In this document: piece by piece, positions 26,180-36,156 of the stretch
How positions within the stretch are numbered: position 1 is the first letter of the stretch
Layout: every line of letters starts with the position of its first letter
NCBI RefSeq assembly: GCF_004117875.1
Contig: NZ_RAHW01000002.1
Coordinates: 372,001-436,000 of the forward strand
Direction of reading: 5' to 3'
Length of the DNA stretch: 64,000 nt
Source of the DNA: Geomonas oryzae
GTDB taxonomy: Bacteria > Desulfobacterota > Desulfuromonadia > Geobacterales > Geobacteraceae
The notes under the pieces: model-generated
What the model was told of the DNA's origin: nothing
The model's input: only the letters and a program-made list of their open reading frames with translations
The model's database searches: none
Made by a program: the position numbers and the translations under genes

Positions 26180-26224
26180 TGCGCCCCCCTAATGCTTTCG
26201 ACCGAACAACTGAGAAGCCATAAA

Positions 26225-26253
26225 AGAAGGGCCCGCCTCTATCGAAGCGGGCC
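26225..26253. terminator. Bidirectional terminator between cytochrome and 26305 gene
   Basis: The stem GGGCCCGC / GCGGGCCC is flanked by AAAAGAA on the left and TTTCTTTT on the right. It can end transcripts of the plus-strand cytochrome and of the convergent small periplasmic gene. Confidence 0.85.
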
Positions 26254-26304
26254 CTTTCTTTTCCGGGTCTCATCCGCCCCACGGCGGAGGCGGCTATCGA
26301 TCCC

Positions 26305-26616
26305 CTAGTGCTTCATGAGCTGACGCAGCGTCTCGTTGGCCTCCTGGAGCTTCTTGTTCAGGATCTGCAGTTCGTCGCGGGTGTAGGTGGTGGCACCCTT
26401 CTCGTTGATGGCCGTCTGAAGTTTTCTGATCCTGTCCTGGATGCTGTCTACCTGGTTGTTGCAGTCCTTGATGAGAAGAGCGCAGTCCCGCTCGCAGTTG
26501 GCGTCACCGGCCTGATGCTGATGCATCATGTCGTGGGTCGTCGTGTTTTCCGCCCACACCGGAACCGCTGCCGAGAAAAGGGATACCGCCATCAGCACTG
26601 CCAGTTTGCGTTTCAT
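26305..26616 (-). CDS. Small periplasmic coiled-coil protein, unknown function
   Basis: 103 residues with a signal peptide (MKRKLAVLMAVSLFSAAVPVWA, cut before ENTT). The mature part begins with a His/Met-rich stretch (THDMMHQHQAG) that could bind a metal. It has two cysteine-containing stretches, CERDCALLIKDC, then a long amphipathic helix (VDSIQDRIRKLQ and NKKLQEANETLRQ) ending at His103. I know no function for it. AGGAGG precedes the ATG by seven bases, so it is well supported as a gene. It is a single-gene unit, convergent with the cytochrome, and its small size and periplasmic location fit a chaperone- or metal-sensing-like role, but this is speculation. Confidence 0.8.
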   Translation of the reverse strand: MKRKLAVLMAVSLFSAAVPVWAENTTTHDMMHQHQAGDANCERDCALLIKDCNNQVDSIQDRIRKLQTAINEKGATTYTRDELQILNKKLQEANETLRQLMKH

Positions 26617-26788
26617 AGTAAATCCTCCTGTTCTGAGTTGGTTTTATGTAGCGACATCCGCGCTACCTGCCTTGATATGAGCATCAGGCGTGCCAACCCG
26701 TAACAGGCTGATTTTACGCAGTCAAAACAATTGCGCCCAAAAAGAGTAGAGAATATCCGACAACACTCGCAGCATATTCCTCAGGAAT

Positions 26789-27757
26789 CTAGGCGCCGCC
26801 GGCGGTACCGGCGATGGTAACCAGCGCGACCACGAACCTTCTTCCCGCCGCATCTTTAAGCACGTCCAGTTGGACCTCCCGGGCGTCCACGGAGACCTCC
26901 TTGCGCTTGATCCCCATGCGGTCGACCACCAAGGTCTCCCTGTCGACCCAGAGGTGCTCCTCGGCATGCCCAAGCACGTCGGCGACCACACCGAGATAGA
27001 CCTCCAGCATCTTGTCGTCCTTACCTATTTCCAAAAGCCTCGCCTCGATTTCGGCAAGGTTTTTCTCCATCTCGGCTACATTCGGCTTCTCACCGGTAGT
27101 GGGATCGAAGCCCCACCCCTCGCGCTGCAATAGCGACAGCTTCGAGTTCAGCAGGGTGCGATGCTTTTCCAGCGCGCCGCGCCTCGTCTTGATCTCGGCG
27201 ATCCTGCCGAGGGCGATACGCAGCAGGTGGTCGTAGGCGCGACGTTTGAGCTGGTACCGGGTCTCATCCTCCTTCCCGCTCACGTCCATGAGGCGGTGCG
27301 CCTCGAAACTGACCGACACCTGCGGCACGTCCTTCAGGATGACATCTCCGGAAATCTCGGCGCCAAGCCCCACCCGCTCCCTCTTTTCCATGAGCAGCAG
27401 CGCGGTCGCGCCGTGGCGCATGCCGTGCCTTTCGCGCAGTTCGGCCAGGTTCGGCTCCCGTTCCAGGAATTTCCGCAGCTCGTTAATAGAGATGAAATAG
27501 GTGCGCAGGTAGGGATCGCGGTCGTAGACGGCAGGATCCAGCGCAAGCGGGGAAGCGGTACCGTCCACGAGGGCGACGACGTGCTCGATGGCGTGCAGCA
27601 CCGCGGGGCGCAGTTTTTTGCGGTAACCTGAGACGGCCCTGATCCAGGGATCGGTGCCGTCGACGGCCCGCTCGATGGCTTTAACGACGAGGGAGTCGGG
27701 GATACCGCCCCCTTCTTTGCGGGGGCGGCGGAAGATGGACTGGAAAAACCTGAGCAA
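26789..27757 (-). CDS. Conserved hypothetical protein, last gene of the MlaA operon
   Basis: 322 residues, no signal peptide and no clear membrane helix. The N-terminus is basic (FFQSIFRRPRKEGGG). The central part is charged and helical with a predicted coiled coil (about residues 180-240, YDHLLRIALGRIAEIKTRRGALEKHR). A short beta-rich end (WVDRETLVVDRMGIKRKEVSV) finishes the protein. I do not recognise the family. It lies 20 bases after the MlaA gene on the same strand, so it is cotranscribed with MlaA, the hydrolase and the TAXI protein, which suggests an intracellular partner of an envelope process. Confidence 0.8.
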   Translation of the reverse strand: MLRFFQSIFRRPRKEGGGIPDSLVVKAIERAVDGTDPWIRAVSGYRKKLRPAVLHAIEHVVALVDGTASPLALDPAVYDRDPYLRTYFISINELRKFLEREPNLAELRERHGMRHGATALLLMEKRERVGLGAEISGDVILKDVPQVSVSFEAHRLMDVSGKEDETRYQLKRRAYDHLLRIALGRIAEIKTRRGALEKHRTLLNSKLSLLQREGWGFDPTTGEKPNVAEMEKNLAEIEARLLEIGKDDKMLEVYLGVVADVLGHAEEHLWVDRETLVVDRMGIKRKEVSVDAREVQLDVLKDAAGRRFVVALVTIAGTAGGA

Positions 27758-27777
27758 CGCTTCCTCCTGCTTCTAGA

Positions 27778-28602
27778 TCACTTTGCATCCTTTGTTTTGG
27801 TCTGCTCGATGTCGAAGTCGCGCTTCATGGTGTAGAGGGTCCTGATCAGCTCGTATTCGAAGGGAGAGCCGGTCTGGCGGTACCGAAACGGGGTGCGGTG
27901 CCTGCGGTCGACCGCATACACCCCGAAATAGGCCCAGGTGGCGTTGCTGTCGTTCAACCAGGCCAAAGGGCCGATGTAGTCGAAGGTTGCCAGGTCGGCT
28001 ACAAACCCTGCGGTGTCACGGACGTTGGACGCGCCGAGGACCGGGAGCATGAGGTAGGACCCGCCGCCGGTCCCGTAGTGCCCGAGGGTGAGCCCGAAGT
28101 CATCGTTCTGGCGCTTGAGGCCGAAGCGGGTGGCGGGGTCCCAAAGCCCGGCAACCCCCACGGTCGAGTTGATCACGAAGCGGCTCACCGTGACCCCGGC
28201 GGCCTTCAATTTGAACTGGAACAGGTTGTTAGTCAAGTTAGTTATTTCGTTGAGGTTGTCGATGGCATCCGAGACGCGGTCCTCGAGGTAGTCGGGCATG
28301 ATGATCTCGTAGCCGCGCACCACAGGGCGGTACAGGTACTCGTCGAAGTAGTAGTTGAAGCGGTAGCTCCCCCGGTTGAACCCCTCCACGGAATCCTTCA
28401 CTTCGAGCATGTTGAGCTGCCCCGGTTTAGCGAAATCCTCGTAACGGCGCAGAGGCGGCTCCACGGGCCCGGTCGTCTCGGGAAGGGTGCTGCAGCCTGC
28501 AACCAAAATGAGTCCGGCCGCAACTACCAGAAGACGTGCGCGTCCACGTCCGCGTCGGCCGCGCAGGTTATTGGACACTTTGCAAGGGGCGTGCTTTTTC
28601 AT
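27778..28602 (-). CDS. mlaA: MlaA/VacJ-family outer membrane lipoprotein
   Basis: 274 residues from the ATG at 28602, which follows AAGGAGGAG. The signal ends in the lipobox LVAGC (Cys near residue 37), after a rather long, Arg-rich N-region. The mature protein carries the MlaA hallmarks: FNRGSYRFNYYFDEYLYRPV, VGVAGLWDPATRFGLKRQNDDFG, and YLMLPVLGASNVRDTAGFVAD. MlaA removes misplaced phospholipids from the outer leaflet of the outer membrane. The rest of the Mla ABC system is not in the window. It is cotranscribed with an alpha/beta hydrolase, a TAXI protein and an unknown protein, a context different from the classical mla operon. Confidence 0.94.
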   Translation of the reverse strand: MKKHAPCKVSNNLRGRRGRGRARLLVVAAGLILVAGCSTLPETTGPVEPPLRRYEDFAKPGQLNMLEVKDSVEGFNRGSYRFNYYFDEYLYRPVVRGYEIIMPDYLEDRVSDAIDNLNEITNLTNNLFQFKLKAAGVTVSRFVINSTVGVAGLWDPATRFGLKRQNDDFGLTLGHYGTGGGSYLMLPVLGASNVRDTAGFVADLATFDYIGPLAWLNDSNATWAYFGVYAVDRRHRTPFRYRQTGSPFEYELIRTLYTMKRDFDIEQTKTKDAK

Positions 28603-28604
28603 GG

Positions 28605-29891
28605 TCACTCCTCCTTACCCTTGAGAAATCCGGTTATCGCCGAGACCACATCGGGCTGGAACATGTTCCCCATGTGGCCGCCGCTCGGGAAAATCCAGGC
28701 CCGGTCGCCGAACACCCGTTCCAGGTACTCTATGTCACCCGGTACGAGGATGATGTCGTCCTCGTTGTGCACCAGGCCGAACTTCGCGTTTCCCTTCAGG
28801 TACGGCTCCAGCGCCCGCAGGTTCTCACGCTGCAGGAGCGCCTCGCGCGTCAGCCCCGGTTCCTTCATCTGGTAGTGCGGCAAGAGCCATTCGTTGAAGT
28901 AATCGGCAAAACTGGTCTTGTAGGCGACGATGGCATAACGGGTGAGCGAGGTGGTCGAGGTGAGGCGCACGTTTTTCGGGACGATGTAGCCGCCGCCGTT
29001 CATGACGTCTGCGCTGAAGATCATGTCCGCCGCGTTCATGCGTGCAGTGAGGCCGATCAGCGCGGCCAAGTTGCTCTCGCTTGGCTGCATCCGCTTGTAG
29101 GTGCGGTACATGGATTCACCGCTGAGTCCTCCCGGTCCCCAGGACTCGGCCAACTGCATGGTCTGGCTGAAGACGCCCCTAAACCAGGCATCGAAGTTGT
29201 CCATACCACCCGGGACGTTGTCGACCAGGAGCTGGTCCAGGGCGGTGACCGAGTCGTAAAGGCAGACCGGCGGGTTGATGAGCAGCACGCGCTTGAAATC
29301 GAAGCGGTGTTCGCGCTCGTCGATCCTGGCTATGAATGCGGCATCGAAACCGCCTAGACTGTAACCGGCGAGCATGAAGGAGGACACCCGGACATCCCCG
29401 CGCACCTTCTGCCAGGCAAGCTCCATGACCCGGTAAAGGTCCTTCGCATCGTCGCTTGCGATGCCGGGGAGCCCGCCTGCCGCGTTCACCACGAAATCCA
29501 TGTGGGTCGGGGAAGTGATCGAGATGACGTGGAATCCCGCCTTGTAGAGGACCTTCTGCAGTTTGAGCATGCGCGGCACGTCGAAGCGCGACCCCGATCC
29601 GGCGATCAGGAAGACAAGGGGGGCTTCGCGATCCTGGTAGGCGAGGGAGCAGGTGAGGCCGTTCTCGTACCAGAACACCTCGGGGATGTGCCTCTTCGGA
29701 AAGGGATGCACCACGAATTCGCGCACCGGGATCTCGCTTGGAAGGCGGACCTCGAACTCGCGGGGAAGCTCCATCACCGTCGCCTCGTACGGGTTCACGA
29801 AGGGATAGAAATAGGTCGGCGGGACGGGAGCCGCCGCGAAAGCGGCAGCGGGAAGAATCATGAGTAGCGCAAGGACCAGAAGACTTTTCAT
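28605..29891 (-). CDS. Exported alpha/beta hydrolase
   Basis: 428 residues with a signal peptide (LLVLALLMILPAAAFAAA). The alpha/beta hydrolase fold is seen: the oxyanion segment APLVFLIAGSGS, the nucleophile elbow AGYSLGG with Ser178, a candidate Asp in HNEDDI and His in SGGHMGNM near the end. It probably cleaves an ester in the periplasm, for instance a lipid, but the substrate is not known. The stop lies two bases before the MlaA start, so the two are tightly coupled. The pairing of a hydrolase with MlaA may point to phospholipid turnover at the outer membrane (inference). Confidence 0.85.
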   Translation of the reverse strand: MKSLLVLALLMILPAAAFAAAPVPPTYFYPFVNPYEATVMELPREFEVRLPSEIPVREFVVHPFPKRHIPEVFWYENGLTCSLAYQDREAPLVFLIAGSGSRFDVPRMLKLQKVLYKAGFHVISITSPTHMDFVVNAAGGLPGIASDDAKDLYRVMELAWQKVRGDVRVSSFMLAGYSLGGFDAAFIARIDEREHRFDFKRVLLINPPVCLYDSVTALDQLLVDNVPGGMDNFDAWFRGVFSQTMQLAESWGPGGLSGESMYRTYKRMQPSESNLAALIGLTARMNAADMIFSADVMNGGGYIVPKNVRLTSTTSLTRYAIVAYKTSFADYFNEWLLPHYQMKEPGLTREALLQRENLRALEPYLKGNAKFGLVHNEDDIILVPGDIEYLERVFGDRAWIFPSGGHMGNMFQPDVVSAITGFLKGKEE

Positions 29892-29912
29892 GATGAACCT
29901 CCGCTAGCGGCC

Positions 29913-30905
29913 TTAAGGGATGAGGCCGGACTCTCTGAAGTAACGCGCGGTGCCGGGGTGCAGCGGGATCACCGCCACCCTGGCCGCCTGCTCGGGGGTT
30001 AGCTGCTGCAGGATCGGGTGCTGGCGTCTGAACAGCTCGAAATTCCCCATGATCTCGCGTACCACGGCGTACACCTTTTCATCGGGTACATCGCTGCGGG
30101 TGAAGAACACAGTGCGGATACCGAGGCTTCTGACCTCTCCCACCAACTCCACCGCAGGGTAGTACCGCGTCGGGATGACCACCGGTGCGAGAAGTGGGTT
30201 GCTCCCCGCCACCTGCCCGATCAGTGCGTCGCTTAAGGGTACCAGGCGGACCTTCCTCGTCCCCGCGCTCGCCTCTAGTACGGTCAGGTTGGGATGGCCG
30301 ACGATGCAGAGGTAGGCGTCGATCTCCCCTTTTTGCAAACGCTCGGGGGCGAGAGCCGTGGACTTCTCGGTGATGATCACCTCCCCCGGGTTGAGCCCCG
30401 ACATCTGCAGAAACGCACCTGCGAAAGTGTTGTCGATGGAGCCGGGTGCGCCTATGCCGAGCCGCTTCCCCTTCAGGTCGGAAACGCTTCTTATACCGCT
30501 GTCAACCGCGGCGACGATGGTGACCGTCGCAGGATAGAGTCCCAGCACGGCACGCAGGTTTCCCCTTGATTTACCTTCCCATGGGCGCACCCCGGCAGCG
30601 GCACGCTTCAATAGTTCGGTCTCCGCGATGCCGAAGTCGGCCTTCCCCTCGGCTACGGCATCTACGTCGGCGACGGAACCGGCCGAAGCGGTGTTGGCCA
30701 GTCTGAAGCCGTACACCCTCGCCTTTTTGTCGAATACCTTTGCGACCGCGCTGGCGGCAGCGTAGTAGGAACTGGTGGTGGTACCTGAAGAGATGGTCAG
30801 GGACTGAAGCGGTGCGGCAAGAAGCCTTGCGGGTGAGAGCAGGAAAAACATTGCGGCAACTGCGAGGAGCGCCAGATTGGGCGCAGGCGGCCGGCGGAAA
30901 TCCAT
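29913..30905 (-). CDS. TAXI-family TRAP-type periplasmic solute-binding protein
   Basis: 330 residues from the ATG at 30905, preceded by AAGGAGGAGGG. The open frame upstream is not used. It has a signal peptide (about residues 1-31, ending ARLLAA). TAXI features: ISSGTTTSSYYAAASAVAKVF at the start, then ANTASAGSVADVDAVAEGKADFGIAE, and SDLKGKRLGIGAPGSIDNTFAGAFL. TAXI proteins usually partner with a fused DctQM-type permease. None is present here. It is the first gene of an operon with a hydrolase and MlaA, so it may bind a ligand for another purpose than uptake, or use a distant permease. Confidence 0.93.
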   Translation of the reverse strand: MDFRRPPAPNLALLAVAAMFFLLSPARLLAAPLQSLTISSGTTTSSYYAAASAVAKVFDKKARVYGFRLANTASAGSVADVDAVAEGKADFGIAETELLKRAAAGVRPWEGKSRGNLRAVLGLYPATVTIVAAVDSGIRSVSDLKGKRLGIGAPGSIDNTFAGAFLQMSGLNPGEVIITEKSTALAPERLQKGEIDAYLCIVGHPNLTVLEASAGTRKVRLVPLSDALIGQVAGSNPLLAPVVIPTRYYPAVELVGEVRSLGIRTVFFTRSDVPDEKVYAVVREIMGNFELFRRQHPILQQLTPEQAARVAVIPLHPGTARYFRESGLIP

Positions 30906-31036
30906 GGGTCCCTCCTCCTTTGAGCCGGAAATCGGCAACAAGGCATAGTTATACCATCTTTTCGCTCCGCCACACGCGGACTCAGGCAGCTTGTGCGGTT
31001 AGGTACTTGCACTATCAAAATTGAACCGCTTCCAAC

Positions 31037-31146
31037 TCTCCCCCTCCCTTGACGGGAGGGGGGCGGGAGGTGGGTGACGTTGCCATCAGCTCAAAATGGG
31101 GCGCCTCCCCCCACCCCCTAGCCCCCTCCCGCAAGGGGAGGGGGAA
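31037..31146. repeat. Pair of inverted GC-rich palindromic elements
   Basis: Copy 1 (31037-31077) has the hairpin CCCCCTCCC / GGGAGGGGG followed by GCGGGAGGTGGGTG. Copy 2 (about 31100-31146) is the same element in reverse orientation, hairpin CCCCCTCCC-GCAA-GGGGAGGGGG. It occupies the intergenic space (30906-31187) between TAXI and the ABC exporter operons, which otherwise holds no gene. Confidence 0.75.
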
Positions 31147-31187
31147 TTTTTCGGCCATTGCGACATCCTAACCGGACAACGCTGGAC

Positions 31188-32309
31188 TCAGGCCATGGTT
31201 CCGATCGTTTTGCGGAAACGGGAGAGCGATATGGCAAAGAGCACGCACCCGATGAGAAAGAGAGCGGCGAACTGGGGCCACACCACCTCGAAACCGGCGC
31301 CCCGGTAGAGGATCGCCTGGGCGAGCATGACGAAGTGCGTGTTCGGGGCGGCGAGCATGACGCCGCGCACCGGCGCAGGCATGCTCTCGCGGGGCGTCGT
31401 GCCTCCCGAGAGGATCTGCAGCGGCAGCAGCACCAGCATGGTCAGAAGGCCGAACTGCGGCATGCTGCGCGCCACGGTCCCCAGGAAGATGCCGAGCGAG
31501 GTGGTGGCGAAGAGGTGCAGCGCGGTCCCCGCGAGAAAGAGCGGCACCGATCCCTCTACCGGCACACCGAGCGCCCCCTCGACGACCAGGTATAGCGATG
31601 CGGTGGTGGCGCAAAGTACCACGAGGGCCATGGCCCACACCTTCGCCGTCATGATCTCGAAGGGGGTTACCGGCATGACCAGGAGGTGCTCGACGGTGCC
31701 GTGCTCGCGCTCGCGGATCAGCGCGGCGCCGGTCAGGATGATGGATAAAAGGGTTATGTTGTCGATGATCTTCATGACCGCACCGAACCAGGACTTGTTC
31801 AGCTCCGGGTTGAAGCGCGCCCTGAGCGCGAGATCCACCTGCTGTCCGGCGTCGGGGCGGTAGCGCCTCAGGAAGGTGCCGATCTCGTTGGAGACTATCG
31901 TCTGGATGTGGCTGTTGCCGGTGAAGGCCTGGCTCATCCTGGTGGCATCGATGTTCAGCTGGATCTCGGCCTGGCGCCCGGCGAGGAGGTCGCGCTGGAA
32001 ATCGGGCGGGATGGCGAGTGCGAAGGTGTCGAGCCCCGCGTCCATCCGCGCGTCCATCTCCTCCCGGGTGATCAGCGACGGCGGGGAGAACTGCGGCGGA
32101 TAGAAGGCGTCGACGATGCGGGTGGAGAGCTGGGAGCGGTCCTCGTCCACCACGGCGATGGGCGCCTTGTGGAGCGTTTCCGGCATCGCGGTCGCTGCCG
32201 CGTAGATGGCGAGCGAGAAGGCGTAGACGATCAACACCAGCATGACCGGATCGCGCAGCAGGCTGAAGAGCTCCTTCACACCGAGGTGTAAGACGTTCGC
32301 CATGCGCAT
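31188..32309 (-). CDS. ABC-2 type permease (YhhJ-like)
   Basis: 373 residues. One N-terminal helix (LLRDPVMLVLIVYAFSLAIYA), a large extracytoplasmic loop (about residues 45-175) and five C-terminal helices match the ABC-2 permease family (YhhJ, YbhR). The segment LSGGTTPRESMP near residue 305 is the characteristic C-terminal loop. It is the second permease half of the exporter, coupled to the fused ATPase-permease encoded just upstream in the operon. Last gene of the operon. The stop of the preceding gene and this start are separated by two bases. The substrate is not known. E. coli relatives are linked to drug efflux or ribosome-associated function. Confidence 0.93.
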   Translation of the reverse strand: MRMANVLHLGVKELFSLLRDPVMLVLIVYAFSLAIYAAATAMPETLHKAPIAVVDEDRSQLSTRIVDAFYPPQFSPPSLITREEMDARMDAGLDTFALAIPPDFQRDLLAGRQAEIQLNIDATRMSQAFTGNSHIQTIVSNEIGTFLRRYRPDAGQQVDLALRARFNPELNKSWFGAVMKIIDNITLLSIILTGAALIREREHGTVEHLLVMPVTPFEIMTAKVWAMALVVLCATTASLYLVVEGALGVPVEGSVPLFLAGTALHLFATTSLGIFLGTVARSMPQFGLLTMLVLLPLQILSGGTTPRESMPAPVRGVMLAAPNTHFVMLAQAILYRGAGFEVVWPQFAALFLIGCVLFAISLSRFRKTIGTMA

Positions 32310-32311
32310 GG

Positions 32312-35092
32312 TCAGGACTCCTGTTTTTTAAGGAGGGCGGTCCCGAGCAGGATGAGGAGCGGGACGGCAAGCGCCAGGGGGATGAAGAAGAGCTTCAGCT
32401 CTTCGAAACCGAGTCCCTTGCCGAAGGTACCGCGCGAGATCAGAAGGAAGTACGTGGTGGGATAGACCCTGCCGATCAGCGCCCCCACCCCCTCCAGCGA
32501 ACGGACCGGCTCCAGCATGCCGCAGAACTCGACGGCCGGGAGGATGGTGAGCAGCGCGGTGCCGAAGAGCGCCGCGATCTGGCTTTTCATGAAAGTGGAG
32601 ATGACCAGGCCAAGCCCGGTGGCGGTGCCGACGTAGAGGAGCCCCCCGAGAGAGAAGGCGGCGAAGCTCCCCTTCATCGGAACGCGGAAGATGAAGACCG
32701 CCTGGAGGGTTAAAAGCAGAAAGCTCGCCATGGACAGGAGCAGGTACGGCATCTGCTTTCCGAGCAGGAACTCGAGCCTCGTCACCGGGGTCACGTAGAG
32801 GTTCACGATGGAGCCGAGCTCCTTTTCGCGCACCACGGAAAGGGCGGTGACGATGGCCGGGATCATCATCAAAAGAAGCGGGATCACTGCGGGAACCATG
32901 GCCGGAAGACTCTTCACGTCGGGGTTGTAACGGTAGCGGGTCTCGATGCGCACCAGGGAAGCCGCGGGTGGCGAGGTGAGACGCTGCCGCGCCAGGGAGG
33001 CGAGCCAGTGCGCGTGCATCCCCTGGACGTAGCCGCTCACCGTCTCGGCGCGGGAGGGCATCGCTCCGTCGATCCAGGCCCCGACGCTGACCGGCCTGCC
33101 GTGCTGCAGGTCTTTAGCGAACCCGGGAGGAATCTCGATGGCGAGGGAGATCTCGCTTGCGCGCATGCGGCGGTCGAGTTCCCGGTAGTCGTGCAGCGGC
33201 GGGCGCTCGCTGAAGTAGCGCGAGCCGGAGAGGTTCAGCGCGTAGTCGCGGCTCAGGACGCTCTGGTCCCGGTCCAGGACCGCGAAGCTCAGGTCCTCCA
33301 CGTCCATGGTGATGCCGTACCCCATGACGAACATGAGTATGACGCAGCCAAGAAGCGCCAGGCAGAGGCGGACCGGGTCGCGGATGAGTTCGAGGGACTC
33401 GCGGTGCGCGTAGCTTAGCAGGCGGCGCAGGCTGAAGTTCCCTGGGGGGGAGGCGCCGTGCTCTCCCTCATCCCCGATACCCGGGTCGCTCGCAGCACCG
33501 GGTGCGAAGGCGCCGTCCGCGGCGGCGGGCTCAACGGAAGCCTCTTCCAGGTAGGCGATGAAGGCATCCTCGAGGTTGGCGGCTCCCTTTTTTTCCACCA
33601 GGCGTGCCGGGGCGTCGCTCACGAGAACCCGCCCGGCATGCATCAGGGAGATCCTGTCGCAGCGCTCCGCTTCGTTCATGAAGTGCGTCGAGATGAAGAT
33701 GGTGACCTGATCGAGACGGGCCAGATCCACCATGATCTGCCAGAAGGCGTCCCGTGCCACCGGGTCCACGCCCGAGGTCGGCTCGTCCAGGATCAGAAGC
33801 TCCGGGCCGTGGATCATGGCGACCGCCAGGGAGAGGCGCTGGCGCACCCCGAGCGGAAGCGACTCGGGAAGGGCGTCCATCACCTCGTCCAGCCCGAAAC
33901 GCCGCGCCATCTCGGCGACGCGCGGCGGGATCGCCTTTTCCGGGAGGCGGAAGAGCCGCGCATGGAGCACGAGGTTCTGGCGCACGGAGAGTTCGGTGTA
34001 GAGCGAGAAAGACTGGGTCATGTATCCCACGCGGCGCCTGACGTCGAGGTCTCCGGGATCGACGGGTCGGCCGAAGAGGCTCGCCTCCCCTTCCGTCGCG
34101 GGAAGCAGCCCGGTGAGCATCTTCATCGTGGTGGTCTTGCCGCAGCCGTTGGAGCCGAGAAAACCGAAGATCTCCCCCTTGCCGATCTTGAAGCTGACCC
34201 GGTCCACCGCGGTGAAGTCGCCGAAACGCATGGTGAGCCCGGAGGCCTCGATGGCGGTTTCCGCGGCGGACTCTCCCTCCCTTTTGGGGATCCGCACCGG
34301 GCGGTACCCCGCGCGCTGCGACGGGGGGAGAAGCGCTATGAAGGCCTCCTCGAGCGACCGGCTCCCGGTCCCGGCGAGCAGTTCCGCCGGCGTCCCTGTA
34401 GCGAGGACGCGCCCCGCGTTCAGCGCCACCAGCCAGTCGAAGCGGGCCGCCTCCTCCATGTAGGCGGTGGCGACCAGCACGCTCATGCCGCGCCGGCGCT
34501 CGCGGATCCTTTCGATCAGTTCCCAGAACTGGCGCCGCGACAGCGGATCGACCCCGGTGGTCGGCTCGTCCAGGATGAGGAGGTCCGGGTCGTGGATCAG
34601 CGCGCAGCAAAGCCCCAGTTTCTGCTTCATCCCCCCGGAGAGCTTGCCGGCGGGGCGCCCCGCGAAGGGTTCCAGCCCGGTGGCGCTCAAAAGCTCGCCG
34701 ATGCGGCGCTCGCGCTCGGTGCGGCCGTGGCCGAAGAGCCTCGCAAAGAAGTCGACGTTCTCGAACACGGAAAGGGTCGGGTAGAGGTTTCGGCCGAGCC
34801 CCTGCGGCATGTATGCGATGCGCGGACAGACGCTTCTTCTGTGCGCGGCATCCGCCATGCTTCCGCCCAGCACCTCCACCCTCCCCGTCTGCAGCCTGCG
34901 GGAGCCGGCGATGAGCGAGAAGAGGGTCGATTTGCCTACCCCGTCAGGGCCGATGGTCCCAACCATGCGCCCGGCAGGAACGGCAAGGGTGACCGAGTCG
35001 AGCGCAATGGTCTTTCCGTAGCGCAGGGTGACGCCATCGACGCTGACGGCGTCCGACCCTTGCGGTTCTTTTGGAGGCGCGGAGCGGTTCAC
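32312..35092 (-). CDS. Fused ABC-ABC-permease transporter (RbbA/YhiH-like)
   Basis: 926 residues with three parts. ATPase 1 (about residues 14-235) has Walker [10 protein letters not shown], signature LSGGMKQK and Walker [12 protein letters not shown]. ATPase 2 (about 290-500) has GSNGCGKTT and [11 protein letters not shown], but a degenerate signature LPLGVRQR. The permease (about 570-926) has several helices and the [19 protein letters not shown] loop of the ABC-2 family. The same order and length are found in E. coli RbbA (YhiH). Together with the HlyD-like adaptor, the outer membrane factor and the YhhJ-like protein it makes a complete exporter. The start overlaps the adaptor stop by four bases. 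Substrate unknown. Confidence 0.95.
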   Translation of the reverse strand: MNRSAPPKEPQGSDAVSVDGVTLRYGKTIALDSVTLAVPAGRMVGTIGPDGVGKSTLFSLIAGSRRLQTGRVEVLGGSMADAAHRRSVCPRIAYMPQGLGRNLYPTLSVFENVDFFARLFGHGRTERERRIGELLSATGLEPFAGRPAGKLSGGMKQKLGLCCALIHDPDLLILDEPTTGVDPLSRRQFWELIERIRERRRGMSVLVATAYMEEAARFDWLVALNAGRVLATGTPAELLAGTGSRSLEEAFIALLPPSQRAGYRPVRIPKREGESAAETAIEASGLTMRFGDFTAVDRVSFKIGKGEIFGFLGSNGCGKTTTMKMLTGLLPATEGEASLFGRPVDPGDLDVRRRVGYMTQSFSLYTELSVRQNLVLHARLFRLPEKAIPPRVAEMARRFGLDEVMDALPESLPLGVRQRLSLAVAMIHGPELLILDEPTSGVDPVARDAFWQIMVDLARLDQVTIFISTHFMNEAERCDRISLMHAGRVLVSDAPARLVEKKGAANLEDAFIAYLEEASVEPAAADGAFAPGAASDPGIGDEGEHGASPPGNFSLRRLLSYAHRESLELIRDPVRLCLALLGCVILMFVMGYGITMDVEDLSFAVLDRDQSVLSRDYALNLSGSRYFSERPPLHDYRELDRRMRASEISLAIEIPPGFAKDLQHGRPVSVGAWIDGAMPSRAETVSGYVQGMHAHWLASLARQRLTSPPAASLVRIETRYRYNPDVKSLPAMVPAVIPLLLMMIPAIVTALSVVREKELGSIVNLYVTPVTRLEFLLGKQMPYLLLSMASFLLLTLQAVFIFRVPMKGSFAAFSLGGLLYVGTATGLGLVISTFMKSQIAALFGTALLTILPAVEFCGMLEPVRSLEGVGALIGRVYPTTYFLLISRGTFGKGLGFEELKLFFIPLALAVPLLILLGTALLKKQES

Positions 35093-36156
35093 CTGACAAC
35101 CTTGCCAAGGCGCTCGGGCCAGGGGCGTTTTTCGTCGAGCCTTAGGTAGGCGACTCCCGGGAGACCGGTCTTGACCTGGGTGATGTGTCTTTTGAGCAGG
35201 TCGACCGGAAGCTGGGCTCTCACCCTGAACATGAGCTTCTCCCGCTCGCTTGCGGTCTCCACCGTCTTCGGGGTGAACTGGGCCACGTCGGCGATGAAGG
35301 AGACCCGTGCCGGGATCACGTACTGCGGCGCCGCGTCGAGCACGAGGCGTACCTCGGTACCGAGCGCCACCCTCCCGGCCGCCGCGGTGGGGAGAAAGAA
35401 GGTCATGTAGACGTCGCTTAAGTCGACGAGGCTCAGCACGCGCCCCCCCGCAGCCACCACTTCGCCCGGCTGGGCCACCCGGTACTGCACCCGCCCGTCG
35501 CGCGGCGACTTGAGTGCCGCGTCCTTCAGGTCCGCCTCGATGCGCTGCAGCGTGGCAAGCGCCGCCGCCACGTTGGAACGCTCCCCGAGCATCTTCTGCC
35601 TGGCGGTGGCCACTGCCGCCTCGGCCGCCGCCACCTGGGCGCGTGCCGCCGCGGTCGATGCCTTCGCGCTCTCCAGGCGGGCGAGGTCGTCGTCGGCCTC
35701 CTGCCTCGAGGTGGCCCCCTCGGCGGCGAGGGTGGAGGAACGCGATACCCTTTTCCCGGCGAGGGCGAGCTCCGCCTCCCGCTGCGCAACCATCGCCCGG
35801 GCCGCCGCCTTCTCGCTTTCTCGCTGCATCATCTCGCTTTTCGAGGTGAGCACCGCATTTTGCGCCTTGACCAACTGCGCACCGGCCTCCCGGTGCTGGG
35901 CTTCGAGCACCTCGGTATCCATGACGGCAAGGGTCTGCCCTGAGCTGACGAAATCCCCCTCGCGCACGCTTATCTCGCGCACCCGGCCGGGACTCTTCGG
36001 TCCGACATCGATCTCCACCGCCTCGATGCGCCCGTTGCCGCTCACGATCCCCTCATCCCCGCTGCTGCGGCCGAAGCGCTGCCACAGGATCAGGGCGAAG
36101 AGCACCAGTAGAACGCCCGACGCAACGATGAACCTTCCCCTCCCCCACCCTCTCAT
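35089..36156 (-). CDS. HlyD-family membrane-fusion protein (YhiI-like)
   Basis: 355 residues with an N-terminal membrane anchor (about residues 9-26, [17 protein letters not shown]). The lipoyl half-motifs flank a long Ala/Glu/Arg coiled coil: [20 protein letters not shown] at one side and [20 protein letters not shown] at the other. It bridges the ABC exporter in the inner membrane with the outer-membrane factor. The start and stop overlap both neighbouring genes by four bases, so the four genes are coupled. Closest described relative in function is YhiI/YbhG (inferred from neighbourhood). Confidence 0.94.
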   Translation of the reverse strand: MRGWGRGRFIVASGVLLVLFALILWQRFGRSSGDEGIVSGNGRIEAVEIDVGPKSPGRVREISVREGDFVSSGQTLAVMDTEVLEAQHREAGAQLVKAQNAVLTSKSEMMQRESEKAAARAMVAQREAELALAGKRVSRSSTLAAEGATSRQEADDDLARLESAKASTAAARAQVAAAEAAVATARQKMLGERSNVAAALATLQRIEADLKDAALKSPRDGRVQYRVAQPGEVVAAGGRVLSLVDLSDVYMTFFLPTAAAGRVALGTEVRLVLDAAPQYVIPARVSFIADVAQFTPKTVETASEREKLMFRVRAQLPVDLLKRHITQVKTGLPGVAYLRLDEKRPWPERLGKVVR

